Below, piece after piece: positions 54,138 to 62,788 of a stretch of 64,000 nt of DNA. The stretch is from RGIG1902 sp034926865 (lineage in GTDB: Bacteria; Bacillota; Clostridia; Oscillospirales; Butyricicoccaceae): the NCBI GenBank assembly GCA_034926865.1, contig JAYFQP010000027.1, positions 13,469 to 77,468 of the forward strand. Direction: 5' to 3'. The notes below the pieces were generated by a model, which was not told the DNA's origin, ran no database searches, and was given only the letters and a program-made list of their open reading frames with translations. Position 1 is the first letter of the stretch. Each line of letters begins with the position of its first letter. The translations under genes and the position numbers were made by a program.

Positions 54138-54947
54138 ATGACTTTTAAGTTTTACCTTATAACTATTATTCTAGTACCGATGATCCTGCTTACGGGTTGT
54201 GCCTATGTATCTCCCCAGACAGGCATATACTATTCATACTCTGAAATGTCTTCAAGCTCTAAAGACCCCTCAAGAATATTTGCGGCCCCCCAGCACATCC
54301 CTCCTCAAAGGCCTGACCCCTCATATAAGGAACCTGAGCCAGATACCAGACCAATAATAGCCCTCACCTTTGACGACGGCCCAAACCCCAAATATACTGA
54401 TATGATACTTGATTCATTGGCAGAAAACTCTGTCCATGCCACATTTTTTGTAATGGGCAAAAAAATCGAAAGCGGACTGCCACAAATAAAGCGCATACTT
54501 GAAGAAGGTCATCAGCTTGGAAACCATACATGGGACCATCTTGACCTTACTCTTCTCAAAGCTGATCAGGTAAAACAACAAATAATGTCTGTTTACGACT
54601 GCATAGAGAATCTATATTCCCAAGGGCCAGTGCTTGTACGACCTCCCTTTGGCTTTTTCAACAAGACGACAAAAAGCTGCTCAGATTTTCCTCTTATAAC
54701 CTGGTCTGTCGACACTCTGGACTGGGAGGTGAAGAACAAAGACAAGGTAGTGCGCCTTATTCTTGACAATGCCAAGGACGGAGATATCATACTTATGCAT
54801 GACGACTATCTCCCCTCTGCCCAGGCGGTGGAAGAAGTTGTACCAATTCTTATCGAAAGAGGCTTTCGTCTTGCAACCGTTTCAGAAATGTTTGAGGCAA
54901 AAGGTATAACTCTTGAAGCAGGCAAATCATATTTTAGAGCCAAATAA
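54138..54947 (+). CDS. Polysaccharide deacetylase lipoprotein
   Basis: 269 residues. Lipobox LLTGC at the end of a short signal peptide (Cys21), then a Ser/Pro-rich spacer. The NodB deacetylase domain starts at about 70: motif 1 TFDDGP (76-81), motif 2 GNHTWDH (127-133), motif 3 RPPFGFFN, motif 4 WSVDTLDW and motif 5 IILMHD. Metal-dependent removal of acetyl groups from cell wall glycan or another extracellular polymer is expected. GAGGT precedes the ATG. Convergent with lrgB. Confidence 0.9.
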   Translation: MTFKFYLITIILVPMILLTGCAYVSPQTGIYYSYSEMSSSSKDPSRIFAAPQHIPPQRPDPSYKEPEPDTRPIIALTFDDGPNPKYTDMILDSLAENSVHATFFVMGKKIESGLPQIKRILEEGHQLGNHTWDHLDLTLLKADQVKQQIMSVYDCIENLYSQGPVLVRPPFGFFNKTTKSCSDFPLITWSVDTLDWEVKNKDKVVRLILDNAKDGDIILMHDDYLPSAQAVEEVVPILIERGFRLATVSEMFEAKGITLEAGKSYFRAK

Positions 54948-55640
54948 CTATATCAAATTTACAAAGATTGATGCCGCAGCTACTGTTATAAGCCCAGCTA
55001 CCGCTATTGAAAGGCTGCTCATAGCCCCCTCGGTTTCTCCCATTTCAATGGCGCGTGCAGTTCCTATGGCATGGCACGAAGTCCCTATGGCTATTCCCTT
55101 CGCAACCGCATCAGTGATGCCGCAAACCCTGCATACACTCTGGGCTATTATATTACCCAGCACCCCTGTAAGGATAATAACCGCAACAGTTATGGTGACT
55201 ATGCCGCCGAACTCTTCAGAAATACCCATTCCAATAGCTGTCGTTATTGACTTTGGCAAAAGTGTCACATACATGCTGTGATCAAGGCCGAACGCCAGCG
55301 ACAGAAGATATACGGAACCCATGCTTGTTACAACACCCGAGGATATACCTCCCATTATTGCCCAGAAATTATGCTTAAGAAGCGTAAGTCTTCTGTAAAG
55401 CGGTACAGCAAGGCAGATCGTGGTAGGCGTAAGCAGATAGCTTAGATATTTGGCGCTAACCATATAACTTCCGTAATCTACCTTGAAAATAAGCAAAGCA
55501 GATATAACAAGAATAATTGAAATTAAAAGCGGGTTAAATATCCCTTTTTTAAACCTGTTCTGAAGTTTCATTCCAACCACATAGGCAATTAGCGACAGCG
55601 CTATCCCAAAAAAGCTGGAAACAGATATGAATTCCTTCAT
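54948..55640 (-). CDS. lrgB: LrgB/CidB family membrane protein
   Basis: 230 residues with about six to seven spans. Family segments LLTPTTICLAVPLYRRLTLL, GGISSGVVTSMGSVYLLSLA, LLPKSITTAIGMGISEEFGG and CHAIGTARAIEMGETEGAMS. With LrgA it forms the holin/antiholin-like system linked to murein hydrolase control and, in several species, pyruvate or glycolate transport. It starts one base after lrgA, without a separate promoter. Confidence 0.92.
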   Translation of the reverse strand: MKEFISVSSFFGIALSLIAYVVGMKLQNRFKKGIFNPLLISIILVISALLIFKVDYGSYMVSAKYLSYLLTPTTICLAVPLYRRLTLLKHNFWAIMGGISSGVVTSMGSVYLLSLAFGLDHSMYVTLLPKSITTAIGMGISEEFGGIVTITVAVIILTGVLGNIIAQSVCRVCGITDAVAKGIAIGTSCHAIGTARAIEMGETEGAMSSLSIAVAGLITVAAASIFVNLI

Positions 55641-55641
55641 A

Positions 55642-55998
55642 TTATTTTCCCTCCTTCTTTAAGGACATAAAAAACTGTGTCAACCTTCCCGTAACGGCCA
55701 TTACTACAACCGTTGTAATTACGGTAATTACGGAGACGGGAAAAAGCACTGGCTTTAGGCTTCCCCAGGCATCCAAAAGGCCTACTGCTGCGGGGATAAA
55801 CATGACCGGCATTATTGAAACAAGAAAGTCCGCCGTTGCCTCCACCTTATGCAGAGGCAGAAGCCCCGAAATCAAAAGACCAAGCATTATTACCAGCCCG
55901 TATATGCTGGCTGGTATTGGAAAAGGCAGAAGCTCTTTTAAAAGCTCTCCCAAAAAAGATATAAGAATTATTATAGAAAGCTGTTTTATGTATTTCAT
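55642..55998 (-). CDS. lrgA: LrgA/CidA family holin-like protein
   Basis: 118 residues from ATG 55998 with GAGGTG upstream. Four spans, with the family signature ELLPFPIPASIYGLVIMLGL and FIPAAVGLLDAWG. Encoded between an acetyltransferase and lrgB in one operon. It probably controls membrane permeability or transport together with LrgB. Confidence 0.9.
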   Translation of the reverse strand: MKYIKQLSIIILISFLGELLKELLPFPIPASIYGLVIMLGLLISGLLPLHKVEATADFLVSIMPVMFIPAAVGLLDAWGSLKPVLFPVSVITVITTVVVMAVTGRLTQFFMSLKKEGK

Positions 55999-56006
55999 AC
56001 CGCACC

Positions 56007-56441
56007 TCAATATTCAAGCTTCAGCACAACTTCGCCCTCGATCATCCTGCCATCTGGGGCAAAGCCAAACTTTTTATACATATTAATTGCAACCATGTTT
56101 TCAGGATATGCGCTTATATATACCATATGATGCTCATTATCCTGTTTGAGCATATCCAATAAAGCACTCATAGCCTCACGTCCTATTCCCCTTCTCTGGT
56201 AATTTTTATCTATCATAAACCTGTATATCCAATATTCCTGATCATCTTTATCCATACAATACATCAGGAATCCCACAGGTATTCCCTCATTATATACAGC
56301 TATAGGGACCATATTACCGCAAACCTTTGCCTGAGCTATGGAATAAACATTTGGGGCAACAAATGCTTTCTGCGCTTCGCTTATTTCAAGCGCTATCACG
56401 CTTTTAAAATTATCTTCCGTTATTTCTTTAAGCTCCGTCAT
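56007..56441 (-). CDS. GNAT acetyltransferase
   Basis: 144 residues. GNAT fold with core YWIYRFMIDKNYQRRGIGRE (the acetyl-CoA loop QRRGIG) and terminal MYKKFGFAPDG. Similar to polyamine or diamine acetyltransferases of the BltD type, but the acceptor cannot be assigned. First gene of the operon with lrgAB, which follows after eight bases. Such a linkage is not standard. Confidence 0.85.
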   Translation of the reverse strand: MTELKEITEDNFKSVIALEISEAQKAFVAPNVYSIAQAKVCGNMVPIAVYNEGIPVGFLMYCMDKDDQEYWIYRFMIDKNYQRRGIGREAMSALLDMLKQDNEHHMVYISAYPENMVAINMYKKFGFAPDGRMIEGEVVLKLEY

Positions 56442-56484
56442 ACTAAATCCCCTTCGAAAAAGAAAATTTCATCTCATCTTGTAA

Positions 56485-56513
56485 ATTATAATATACGTTA
56501 AGCATCGACGCAA
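56485..56513 (-). promoter_or_regulatory. Promoter of the GNAT-lrgAB operon
   Basis: TTGCGT (56513-56508), 17-base spacer, TATAAT (56490-56485) on the minus strand. Confidence 0.65.
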
Positions 56514-56540
56514 GAGAAACGCTTATTTATACAAAAAGCT

Positions 56541-56577
56541 ATCCCGCCAGCATATTGCGGCGGGACAGCTTTTTGTT
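56541..56577. terminator. Terminator of rubrerythrin
   Basis: AAAGCTATCCCGCC pairs with GGCGGGACAGCTTT (one bulged base) around AGCATATTGC, with T-rich flanks. Confidence 0.75.
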
Positions 56578-56599
56578 ATCTTATAAACAGTAATTTTTA

Positions 56600-57136
56600 T
56601 TAATAATTTTTCGAAACCAGCTGAAAATATGCCTTTGGATGATCACAAACAGGACATACTTCCGGAGCTTTGGAGCCTACATGAATATGGCCGCAGTTAC
56701 GGCATTGCCAGATCTGCTGGCCTTCTCTTTCGAATACTATGCCCTGTTCTATATTGGCTGCAAGCCTGAGATATCTTTCCTCATGCTCTTTTTCAACAGC
56801 GGCGACTCCCTCAAAAAGCCTTGCAATATCATTAAGCCCTTCTTCTTTGGCAACCTTAGCAAATCCGGCATACATATCTGTCCATTCGTAATGCTCTCCT
56901 GCCGCGGCATCTCGCAGATTCGAAAGCGTATCCTTAATTCCTCCTGTAAGCAGCTTAAACCAAATCTTGGCATGCTCCTTCTCATTATCGGCTGTTTCGG
57001 TAAAAATGGCGGAGATCTGCTCATAACCGTCCTTTTTAGCTTGGCTTGCAAAGAACGTGTACTTGTTTCTTGCCTGAGACTCTCCAGCGAAAGCTGCCGC
57101 CAGATTAGCTTCTGTTCTTGTTCCCTTAATGTTCAT
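56600..57136 (-). CDS. rbr: Rubrerythrin
   Basis: 178 residues. N-terminal four-helix ferritin-like domain with di-iron ligands (EANLAAAFAGESQARNKY, TADNEKEHAKIWFKLL, EGVAAVEKEHEERYLRLA) and C-terminal rubredoxin domain with two CxxC knuckles (WQCRNCGHIH and EVCPVCDHP). It reduces hydrogen peroxide with electrons from rubredoxins. GGAGG precedes the ATG. It lies just downstream of the flavin reductase-rubredoxin gene, a probable electron donor, and of perR. Confidence 0.95.
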   Translation of the reverse strand: MNIKGTRTEANLAAAFAGESQARNKYTFFASQAKKDGYEQISAIFTETADNEKEHAKIWFKLLTGGIKDTLSNLRDAAAGEHYEWTDMYAGFAKVAKEEGLNDIARLFEGVAAVEKEHEERYLRLAANIEQGIVFEREGQQIWQCRNCGHIHVGSKAPEVCPVCDHPKAYFQLVSKNY

Positions 57137-57157
57137 CAGATTTTCCTCCTATTACTT

Positions 57158-57199
57158 TTTTAGACTATTTATTTTACACTATTTGTTTTTAGACTATTT
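57158..57199. repeat. Three direct repeats between hrb and rbr
   Basis: TTTTAGACTATTT (57158-57170), TTTTACACTATTT (57172-57184) and TTTTAGACTATTT (57187-57199), at 14-15 base spacing. The last overlaps the stop codon of the upstream gene. Possible regulator site or slippage product. Confidence 0.6.
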
Positions 57200-57794
57200 T
57201 TTCAAAATCTATGGCACCATGCTTGCATATTGGGCAGATAAAATCTTCTGGTAATGGCTCTCCCTCATAGATATAGCCACAAATCTTACACCTGTATCCA
57301 CCTGGTTTTGAGGGCTGAACCGGCTTGGGTTTGATGTTTTTATGATAATAAGCATATGTCATTGGTGCATCCTTAGACAGTTTCACTCCATCTGTGACAT
57401 CGGCCAAAAACAATGTATGAGTTCCCAGATCCATTTGAGAAACAACCTTGCATGAGATATATGAAGAAACTCCTTCAGGAACATATTTTATCCCATTTTC
57501 AGAGGCAGGACACTGAAATCCGTCAAACTTATCTACATCTTTGCCGCTCTGAAATCCAAATCTCTCAAAAAGAGGGAATACAGCTTTCTCTGATATCATC
57601 GATACATTAAACAAACCTGTTCTAAGTATCATATCATGAGTATAATTCTGCTTATTAATAGCAATAGTTATGCGGTTCGGCGTCGTTGTTACTTGAACAG
57701 CCGTATTTATAATACAACCATTATCCTTATCTCCCTCTTTGGCCGTAAGCACATAAAGGCCATAGCTGAGGTCATACATCGCTGCTTTATCCAT
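57189..57794 (-). CDS. hrb: Flavin reductase-rubredoxin fusion (high molecular weight rubredoxin, Hrb)
   Basis: 201 residues. The N-terminal 155 residues are a flavin-binding reductase domain (LYVLTAKEGDKDNGCIINTA, QVTTTPNRITIAINKQNYTH, FNVSMIS). A linker with KPKPVQPSKPGG is followed by a rubredoxin domain with YRCKICGYIYEGE and FICPICKHG. Hrb of acetogens passes electrons from NAD(P)H to a flavodiiron protein or rubrerythrin. The rbr gene 52 bases downstream fits that role. Starts five bases after perR. Confidence 0.9.
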   Translation of the reverse strand: MDKAAMYDLSYGLYVLTAKEGDKDNGCIINTAVQVTTTPNRITIAINKQNYTHDMILRTGLFNVSMISEKAVFPLFERFGFQSGKDVDKFDGFQCPASENGIKYVPEGVSSYISCKVVSQMDLGTHTLFLADVTDGVKLSKDAPMTYAYYHKNIKPKPVQPSKPGGYRCKICGYIYEGEPLPEDFICPICKHGAIDFEKIV

Positions 57795-57798
57795 TTCT

Positions 57799-58182
57799 CT
57801 ACTCCACTTTCTTTATAGTATTTTCAATACAATCCTTGCAGATACAATAGACGAGCAAATTCCGCCCCAAAACCTCCACCCCGTCAAATCTAAGGGCATC
57901 ATAAAGCTCTCCAAGATCGGCACTGCAATCCTTCAAGGCTCCACATTTAACACAAAGAGCATGATCATGAGGCTCTATATTCCGGTCATACCTATCCGGG
58001 CCACCCGAAATCTCAATTTTTCTAATTATTCCTTGCTGGCAAAGGGCATTAAGATTTCGATAAACAGTGCCAAGCCCAATATTTTTTAGGTGTGCTCTTG
58101 CCAGAGAATATATCTCATCCGCTGACAAATGGACAGACGCCCTCTGAAGCACATCCAATATAATCTGTCTTTGCTTCGACAT
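57799..58182 (-). CDS. perR: Fur family regulator, PerR-like
   Basis: 127 residues. Winged helix domain (RQIILDVLQRASVHLSADEI, GLGTVYRNLNALCQQGIIRK), metal site DRNIEPHDHALCVKCGALKD and a second CxxC (VYCICKDC) that binds structural zinc. The context, upstream of hrb and rbr, argues for PerR (peroxide sensing through Fe/His oxidation) rather than Fur or Zur. A Fur/Per box overlaps the transcription start, so it probably represses its own operon. Confidence 0.88.
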   Translation of the reverse strand: MSKQRQIILDVLQRASVHLSADEIYSLARAHLKNIGLGTVYRNLNALCQQGIIRKIEISGGPDRYDRNIEPHDHALCVKCGALKDCSADLGELYDALRFDGVEVLGRNLLVYCICKDCIENTIKKVE

Positions 58183-58196
58183 TGTGCTCCCTCATT

Positions 58197-58211
58197 TGAT
58201 AATGATTCTCA
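58197..58211. promoter_or_regulatory. Fur/PerR box upstream of perR
   Basis: TGATAAT-G-ATTCTCA is a 7-1-7 inverted repeat with one mismatch. It lies just downstream of the predicted start point of the perR transcript, a position fit for repression. Confidence 0.75.
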
Positions 58212-58222
58212 GTTCTATTTTT

Positions 58223-58250
58223 ATTATATCCTTAATTTACCTATTGTCAA
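58223..58250 (-). promoter_or_regulatory. Sigma-A promoter of perR-hrb-rbr
   Basis: TTGACA (58250-58245), 16-base spacer, TATAAT (58228-58223) on the minus strand. Confidence 0.85.
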
Positions 58251-58387
58251 GCAATGTGCAAAATTTTAATTCTATTTATTTTTTTCTTTTTATTGTAATT
58301 TCCCATTATTTTAAAAGCTACAGTATTGTTCCCCGATTTACATAATTACAAAGCTTAAGGCCATTAGGTAATTCCAGAGAGAAATAA

Positions 58388-58417
58388 AGACCAAAGAGCA
58401 ATTGCTCTTTGGTCTTT
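58388..58417 (-). terminator. Terminator of the divIVA-ileS operon
   Basis: A perfect palindrome AGACCAAAGAGCAA / TTGCTCTTTGGTCT with TTATTTCTC following on the minus strand, 5 bases after the ileS stop. Confidence 0.85.
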
Positions 58418-58421
58418 GCTT

Positions 58422-61208
58422 TTATAAGTTCTTATTTACTACAGCTGCACATCTGGCACAAAGCGTGGGATGTTCCGGGTCACTTCCAATATCGGAGGTA
58501 TATGTCCAGCAGCGCTCACACTTTTCGCCTTCAGCTCTGAACACTTTGGCTGATATATCCTGGTGATTTTGGCATACTGTGCCTTCACCGTTCTCTTTAA
58601 CCGATACTCCCGAAACGATCAATAACGTTTTGAGCATACCGGCTATGCCTTCAAGCCACTTCTTTGTGTTACCATTTGCGTAAAGCTCAATATCAGCTTC
58701 AAGAGGCTTTCCGATCAGTTTGGAAGCTCTGGCCTCCTCCAAAACGGCGTTTATATCATCTCTAAGCGAAATAATATCGTCCCACTGTGCCATTCTTTCA
58801 TCTGACAGTGCATAGTTTTCATAAGGCTTTGCCATATCATTGAAAGCAATATTATCGCACTTATCTTCATCAGTGTGAGGCATTGCATTCCATATTTCAT
58901 CGGCCGTAAAGCAAAGTATGGGGGCAAGCATACGGACCATAGCGTCAAGGATCATATACATTGCGCTCTGGGCGCTGCGGCGCAAAATGCCATCCTTCTC
59001 CTCGCAATAGAGCCTGTCTTTTATAACATCAAGATAGAAGTTAGACATATCCACTACACAGAAATTACGAATCGAATGATAGACTATATGATACTCGTAA
59101 TCCTCATAGCCTTTTATAACCTTTGCAATCAGCTGGTTAAGCCTTGTTACGGCCCATTTATCAAGCTCGGCCATATCTTCAGGCTTTACGAGATTTCTGG
59201 GGTCAAATCCGTCAAGGTTGCCAAGTATATATCTCGCCGTATTTCTTATCTTAAGGTAAGCCTGAGAAAGCTGCTTGAATATCTCCTTAGAAACCCTTAC
59301 ATCCACCCTGTAATCCGAGGATGCAACCCAAAGACGCAGCATATCAGCGCCATATTCTTTGATTACGTCAAGCGGATCTATTGTATTTCCAAGGGATTTG
59401 GACATCTTCTTGCCCTCGCCGTCAACTACCCAACCATGAGTCAATACAGTCTTATAAGGGGCTCCCTCGCCCTTTGCCGCTACTGCCGTAAGAAGTGATG
59501 ACTGGAACCAGCCTCTGTACTGGTCTGCTCCTTCAAGATAGATGTCAGCAGGCCATTTTATTTTGTTCTCAAGAACGGCAAAGTGGCTCGAACCCGAGTC
59601 AAACCAACCGTCAAGAGTATCGATTTCTTTTGTAAAGTGTTTTCCTCCGCAGTGTGGGCACGTAAAGCCATCAGGCAGAAGCTCTGTTACATCCTTCTCG
59701 TACCATGCGTTTGAGCCATCTTTTCCAAAAACTTCTGATACCTTTTCGATCGTCTCTTCGGTACAAACGGGCTTTCCACACTCAGCGCAATAGAAAACAG
59801 GAATCGGCAGGCCCCAGCGGCGCTGACGTGAAATGCACCAGTCTGACCTCTCACGGATCATGCCTACGATGCGCTCTCCGCCCCATGCGGGTATCCATTC
59901 GACATCGCCGCAGGCCTTTATGGCTTCATCCTTGATAGCGTCTATAGAGCAGAACCACTGAGGAGTTGCCCTGAATATGATTGGGTTTTTGCATCTCCAG
60001 CAGTGGGGATAGGTATGGGTTATCTTCTCGCTTGCAAAAAGAGCACCAGTAGCCTGAAGGTCATCGTATATTGCTTTGTTCGACTCTTCATAACCCAATC
60101 CCGCAAATTTACCGGCATCAGCTGTCTGATATCCGCGGTCATCTACAGGAACCAATATATCAAGGTCGTATTTTTTTCCAGTCAAATAGTCATCGGCACC
60201 AAATCCAGGCGCAGTATGAACACAGCCGGTACCGCTGTCCATAGTGACGTAATCTGCATTAACAACAAGGCTGTCCCTGTCAAGGAATGGGTGCTGCGCC
60301 TTCATATATTCAAAATCTCTGCCTTTGAAGCTGCCGACAATTTCATAAGCAAGCCCAGCCATAGCCATCGTCTTTTCTGTTAGAGCCTCAGCCATAATAT
60401 AGCTTTCGCCATTTTCTGCCTTAATAACCACATAGTTTTCGGCAGGATGCAGCGCAATGGCAAGGTTGCCGGGAAGCGTCCATATAGTAGTCGTCCATAT
60501 GACGAAGAAAAGCTTATTGAGATCTCCAAACTGCGAAAGCTTACCAAGATCATCTTTTACCGCAAACTTTACATAGACAGATGTACAAGGATCTTCCTGA
60601 TACTCTATTTCTGCTTCGGCAAGAGCAGTTTCATCATGCGGGCACCAGTAAACAGGCTTTAAGCCCTTATATATATACCCTTTTTTGTACATCTCGCCAA
60701 ATACTTTTATTTCCCGTGCTTCAAAAGAAGGATTCATCGTTAAATATGAATTATCCCAATCCCCAAGAACGCCTAGACGCACAAATTGCTCCATCTGCTT
60801 GTTGACATACTTTTGCGCAAAATCTTTGCAAGCATTTCTGAACTCGGGAATCGACATCTTCTTGCGATCAAGCTTATTCATCTTGATGATCGCGCTCTCT
60901 ATAGGCATTCCATGGTTGTCCCACCCTGGGATATAAGGAGAGTGATAACCACTCATACTGTTATATCTGTTGATAAAATCTTTAAGCACCTTATCAAGAG
61001 CTGTACCCATGTGGATATTGCCGTTGGAGAACGGTGGGCCATCATGCAAAACCTTGAGCGGTCTGCCTTCGGTCAACTCCTGAAGCTTCTCATATGTTTT
61101 GTTTTCCTGCCAAGCCTTCAAAAGCTCCGGCTCCCGCTGAGGCAATGAAGCCCTCATAGGGAAATCTGTTTTAGGCAGATTTATCGTCTGGTTGTAATCC
61201 TTACCCAT
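58422..61208 (-). CDS. ileS: Isoleucyl-tRNA synthetase
   Basis: 928 residues. HIGH-type motif GPPFSNGNIHMGTALDKVL near 56-74, editing domain after WTTTIWTLPGNLAIALHP, KMSKS in GKKMSKSLGNTIDPLDV, anticodon-binding domain and C-terminal zinc finger (CERCWTYTSDIG, CARCAAVV). Bacterial type 1 enzyme, expected to be mupirocin-sensitive. No T-box lies directly in front; it follows the divIVA gene after 15 bases and appears to be transcribed with the division genes. Confidence 0.97.
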   Translation of the reverse strand: MGKDYNQTINLPKTDFPMRASLPQREPELLKAWQENKTYEKLQELTEGRPLKVLHDGPPFSNGNIHMGTALDKVLKDFINRYNSMSGYHSPYIPGWDNHGMPIESAIIKMNKLDRKKMSIPEFRNACKDFAQKYVNKQMEQFVRLGVLGDWDNSYLTMNPSFEAREIKVFGEMYKKGYIYKGLKPVYWCPHDETALAEAEIEYQEDPCTSVYVKFAVKDDLGKLSQFGDLNKLFFVIWTTTIWTLPGNLAIALHPAENYVVIKAENGESYIMAEALTEKTMAMAGLAYEIVGSFKGRDFEYMKAQHPFLDRDSLVVNADYVTMDSGTGCVHTAPGFGADDYLTGKKYDLDILVPVDDRGYQTADAGKFAGLGYEESNKAIYDDLQATGALFASEKITHTYPHCWRCKNPIIFRATPQWFCSIDAIKDEAIKACGDVEWIPAWGGERIVGMIRERSDWCISRQRRWGLPIPVFYCAECGKPVCTEETIEKVSEVFGKDGSNAWYEKDVTELLPDGFTCPHCGGKHFTKEIDTLDGWFDSGSSHFAVLENKIKWPADIYLEGADQYRGWFQSSLLTAVAAKGEGAPYKTVLTHGWVVDGEGKKMSKSLGNTIDPLDVIKEYGADMLRLWVASSDYRVDVRVSKEIFKQLSQAYLKIRNTARYILGNLDGFDPRNLVKPEDMAELDKWAVTRLNQLIAKVIKGYEDYEYHIVYHSIRNFCVVDMSNFYLDVIKDRLYCEEKDGILRRSAQSAMYMILDAMVRMLAPILCFTADEIWNAMPHTDEDKCDNIAFNDMAKPYENYALSDERMAQWDDIISLRDDINAVLEEARASKLIGKPLEADIELYANGNTKKWLEGIAGMLKTLLIVSGVSVKENGEGTVCQNHQDISAKVFRAEGEKCERCWTYTSDIGSDPEHPTLCARCAAVVNKNL

Positions 61209-61223
61209 TTTACGTCCGTCTCC

Positions 61224-61979
61224 TTAATTCTCGTCTTCTTTATAGTCCTTTCCAAACCTAAGCTCAGAAAAATTAAATCTCGTTGAATCTTCAATATCTT
61301 TGTCTTTTCCTGCCGCTACAGGAACTTTCTCATCCTTCATGACTTTTTCAAGATCTACAGTATCTGACATAGTGTCTTCTCCCATGACAGCATCGGCCTC
61401 AGGATGAACTTCAGGCTGCAAATCAGGGGATGTCTGTGCCCCGAGATCGACCTCGAAACTCTCAATTCTCTCCTTCTTGGCATCTGAAGCCTCACTTATG
61501 ATCTTTTCTGCCGATTTTTCCATTATTACATCAAGGCTTCTCGAATTTTCGGCCATCAGCCTTACATTCTCTTCAAGAAGGCGATTCATCATAGCAACAT
61601 ACTTTCGGCATTCTGCTTTGGCGATTTCAAGTCGTTTTTCTTCAGCAACAATCTGCTCTTTTATATCATTTACTTTGTTTTCCGCTTCATGCCTGGCCCC
61701 ACGCAAAATCGAATCCGCCTCAGACTGGGCCTTAGCCACAATATCCTGAGCCGTCATCTGAGCAGAATAAAAAGCCTTGCGCATCTGTTCATCGACAAGG
61801 CGATATTCTTCGATTTTATCTACCAGCACACGCATTTTTCCTTTGAGCGTCGCGTTTTCTTTATAAAGGGCAGTATAGTCGCCGTGGACGATATCCAGAA
61901 AATCCTCTACCTGGTCTTTGTCATACCCCTTTATGGATTTGACAAACTTAACGTCCTGAATATCCTGCGGTGTAAGCAT
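61224..61979 (-). CDS. divIVA: DivIVA-family cell division/polarity protein
   Basis: 251 residues from ATG 61979 with GGGAGGGGG five bases upstream; 19 extra codons in the longer frame are rejected. N-terminal membrane-curvature domain LTPQDIQDVKFVKSIKGYDK, DQVEDFLDIVHGDYTALYKE, then a long coiled coil (about 40-165) and an acidic, poorly conserved tail. It localises to negatively curved membranes at septum and poles and recruits partners. Gene order sepF-yggT-divIVA-ileS is classic in Firmicutes. Confidence 0.93.
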   Translation of the reverse strand: MLTPQDIQDVKFVKSIKGYDKDQVEDFLDIVHGDYTALYKENATLKGKMRVLVDKIEEYRLVDEQMRKAFYSAQMTAQDIVAKAQSEADSILRGARHEAENKVNDIKEQIVAEEKRLEIAKAECRKYVAMMNRLLEENVRLMAENSRSLDVIMEKSAEKIISEASDAKKERIESFEVDLGAQTSPDLQPEVHPEADAVMGEDTMSDTVDLEKVMKDEKVPVAAGKDKDIEDSTRFNFSELRFGKDYKEDEN

Positions 61980-62050
61980 TGTATCCCCCTCCCAAATCTC
62001 TCTATGTGACGGCAAGAGACAATACTCCTCTGCCACCCCTTATATGTTTT

Positions 62051-62314
62051 TTAAAGAATCGTCATTAAGATATTAAGCACAATATATGCCGCAAGGAAAG
62101 ATAAATCCAGCGGAAAGGTTCTCAGCGCCGGTATATTGTAAAGTAACTTTCTGAATGGCATAATAATCGGTTCTGTGATCTGGTAAAGAATATTGTGCAG
62201 TGTAGACCCCTGAAGTGACGGTATCCACGAAATTATAGCCCGTACCAGCATGGCTAACTGAAGCAGACTGAGCAAAGTGTATGCCAGCTGCCTAACCATG
62301 TTATAAAGCTGCAT
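62051..62314 (-). CDS. YggT family membrane protein
   Basis: 87 residues with two YggT-type hydrophobic segments (YTLLSLLQLAMLVRAIISWI and PLDLSFLAAYIVLNILMTIL) and the conserved ITEPIIMPFRKLL. Family of small membrane proteins in division gene clusters, with suggested roles in osmotic balance or septum formation. It follows sepF after 15 bases; GGAGG site present. Confidence 0.92.
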   Translation of the reverse strand: MQLYNMVRQLAYTLLSLLQLAMLVRAIISWIPSLQGSTLHNILYQITEPIIMPFRKLLYNIPALRTFPLDLSFLAAYIVLNILMTIL

Positions 62315-62329
62315 TGGCTGTCCTCCTGA

Positions 62330-62788
62330 TTAAATGTAAAGGCCGTTATTCTCCAGTTCGTCTATGAGATCACCCAAAATATCAACATTATAAGGCGTTA
62401 TCATATATGTACTGTTAGCAACCCTTTTAATTTTGCCCTCCTGGGCATATGTCACGCCGCTCAAAAAGTCTATAAGCCTTTTGGCAACATCCTTATTGGT
62501 CTGTTCAAGATTCATAACAACAGTCCTGCGTTCTCTGAGGTGATCGGCAATCTCAGGTGCATTCTCATACCTGTCGGGTTTGACAAGCACTACTGAAAGC
62601 TGTGTGGTAGCATTTATATTAACTACCTTATTGTTGCTGCTGCTCCTCTTAAAATCTGTTACATGAGCACTCTTTTCCTCTTCTTCGCGCTCTTTTCTCG
62701 AAGCCCTTGTTGGAGTGAACTCCTCAATTTCCTCTTCGTCGTCATCGCCGCTTGCCCAGCGCTTAAGATCATCTATAAAACTCATCAT
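62330..62788 (-). CDS. sepF: Cell division protein SepF
   Basis: 152 residues. Short N-terminal amphipathic segment (MMSFIDDLKRWA), acidic/basic linker (about 15-60), and the SepF core (LSVVLVKPDRYENAPEIADH, LRERRTVVMNLEQTNKDVAK, RLIDFLSGVTYAQEGKIKRV). It polymerises and tethers FtsZ to the membrane. GAGGAG precedes the ATG; a promoter was found about 190 bases upstream. Confidence 0.95.
   Translation of the reverse strand: MMSFIDDLKRWASGDDDEEEIEEFTPTRASRKEREEEEKSAHVTDFKRSSSNNKVVNINATTQLSVVLVKPDRYENAPEIADHLRERRTVVMNLEQTNKDVAKRLIDFLSGVTYAQEGKIKRVANSTYMITPYNVDILGDLIDELENNGLYI

Noticed and set aside
59500..61150. Several plus-strand ORFs opposite ileS
   Set aside because: Antisense shadows of a conserved tRNA synthetase gene.
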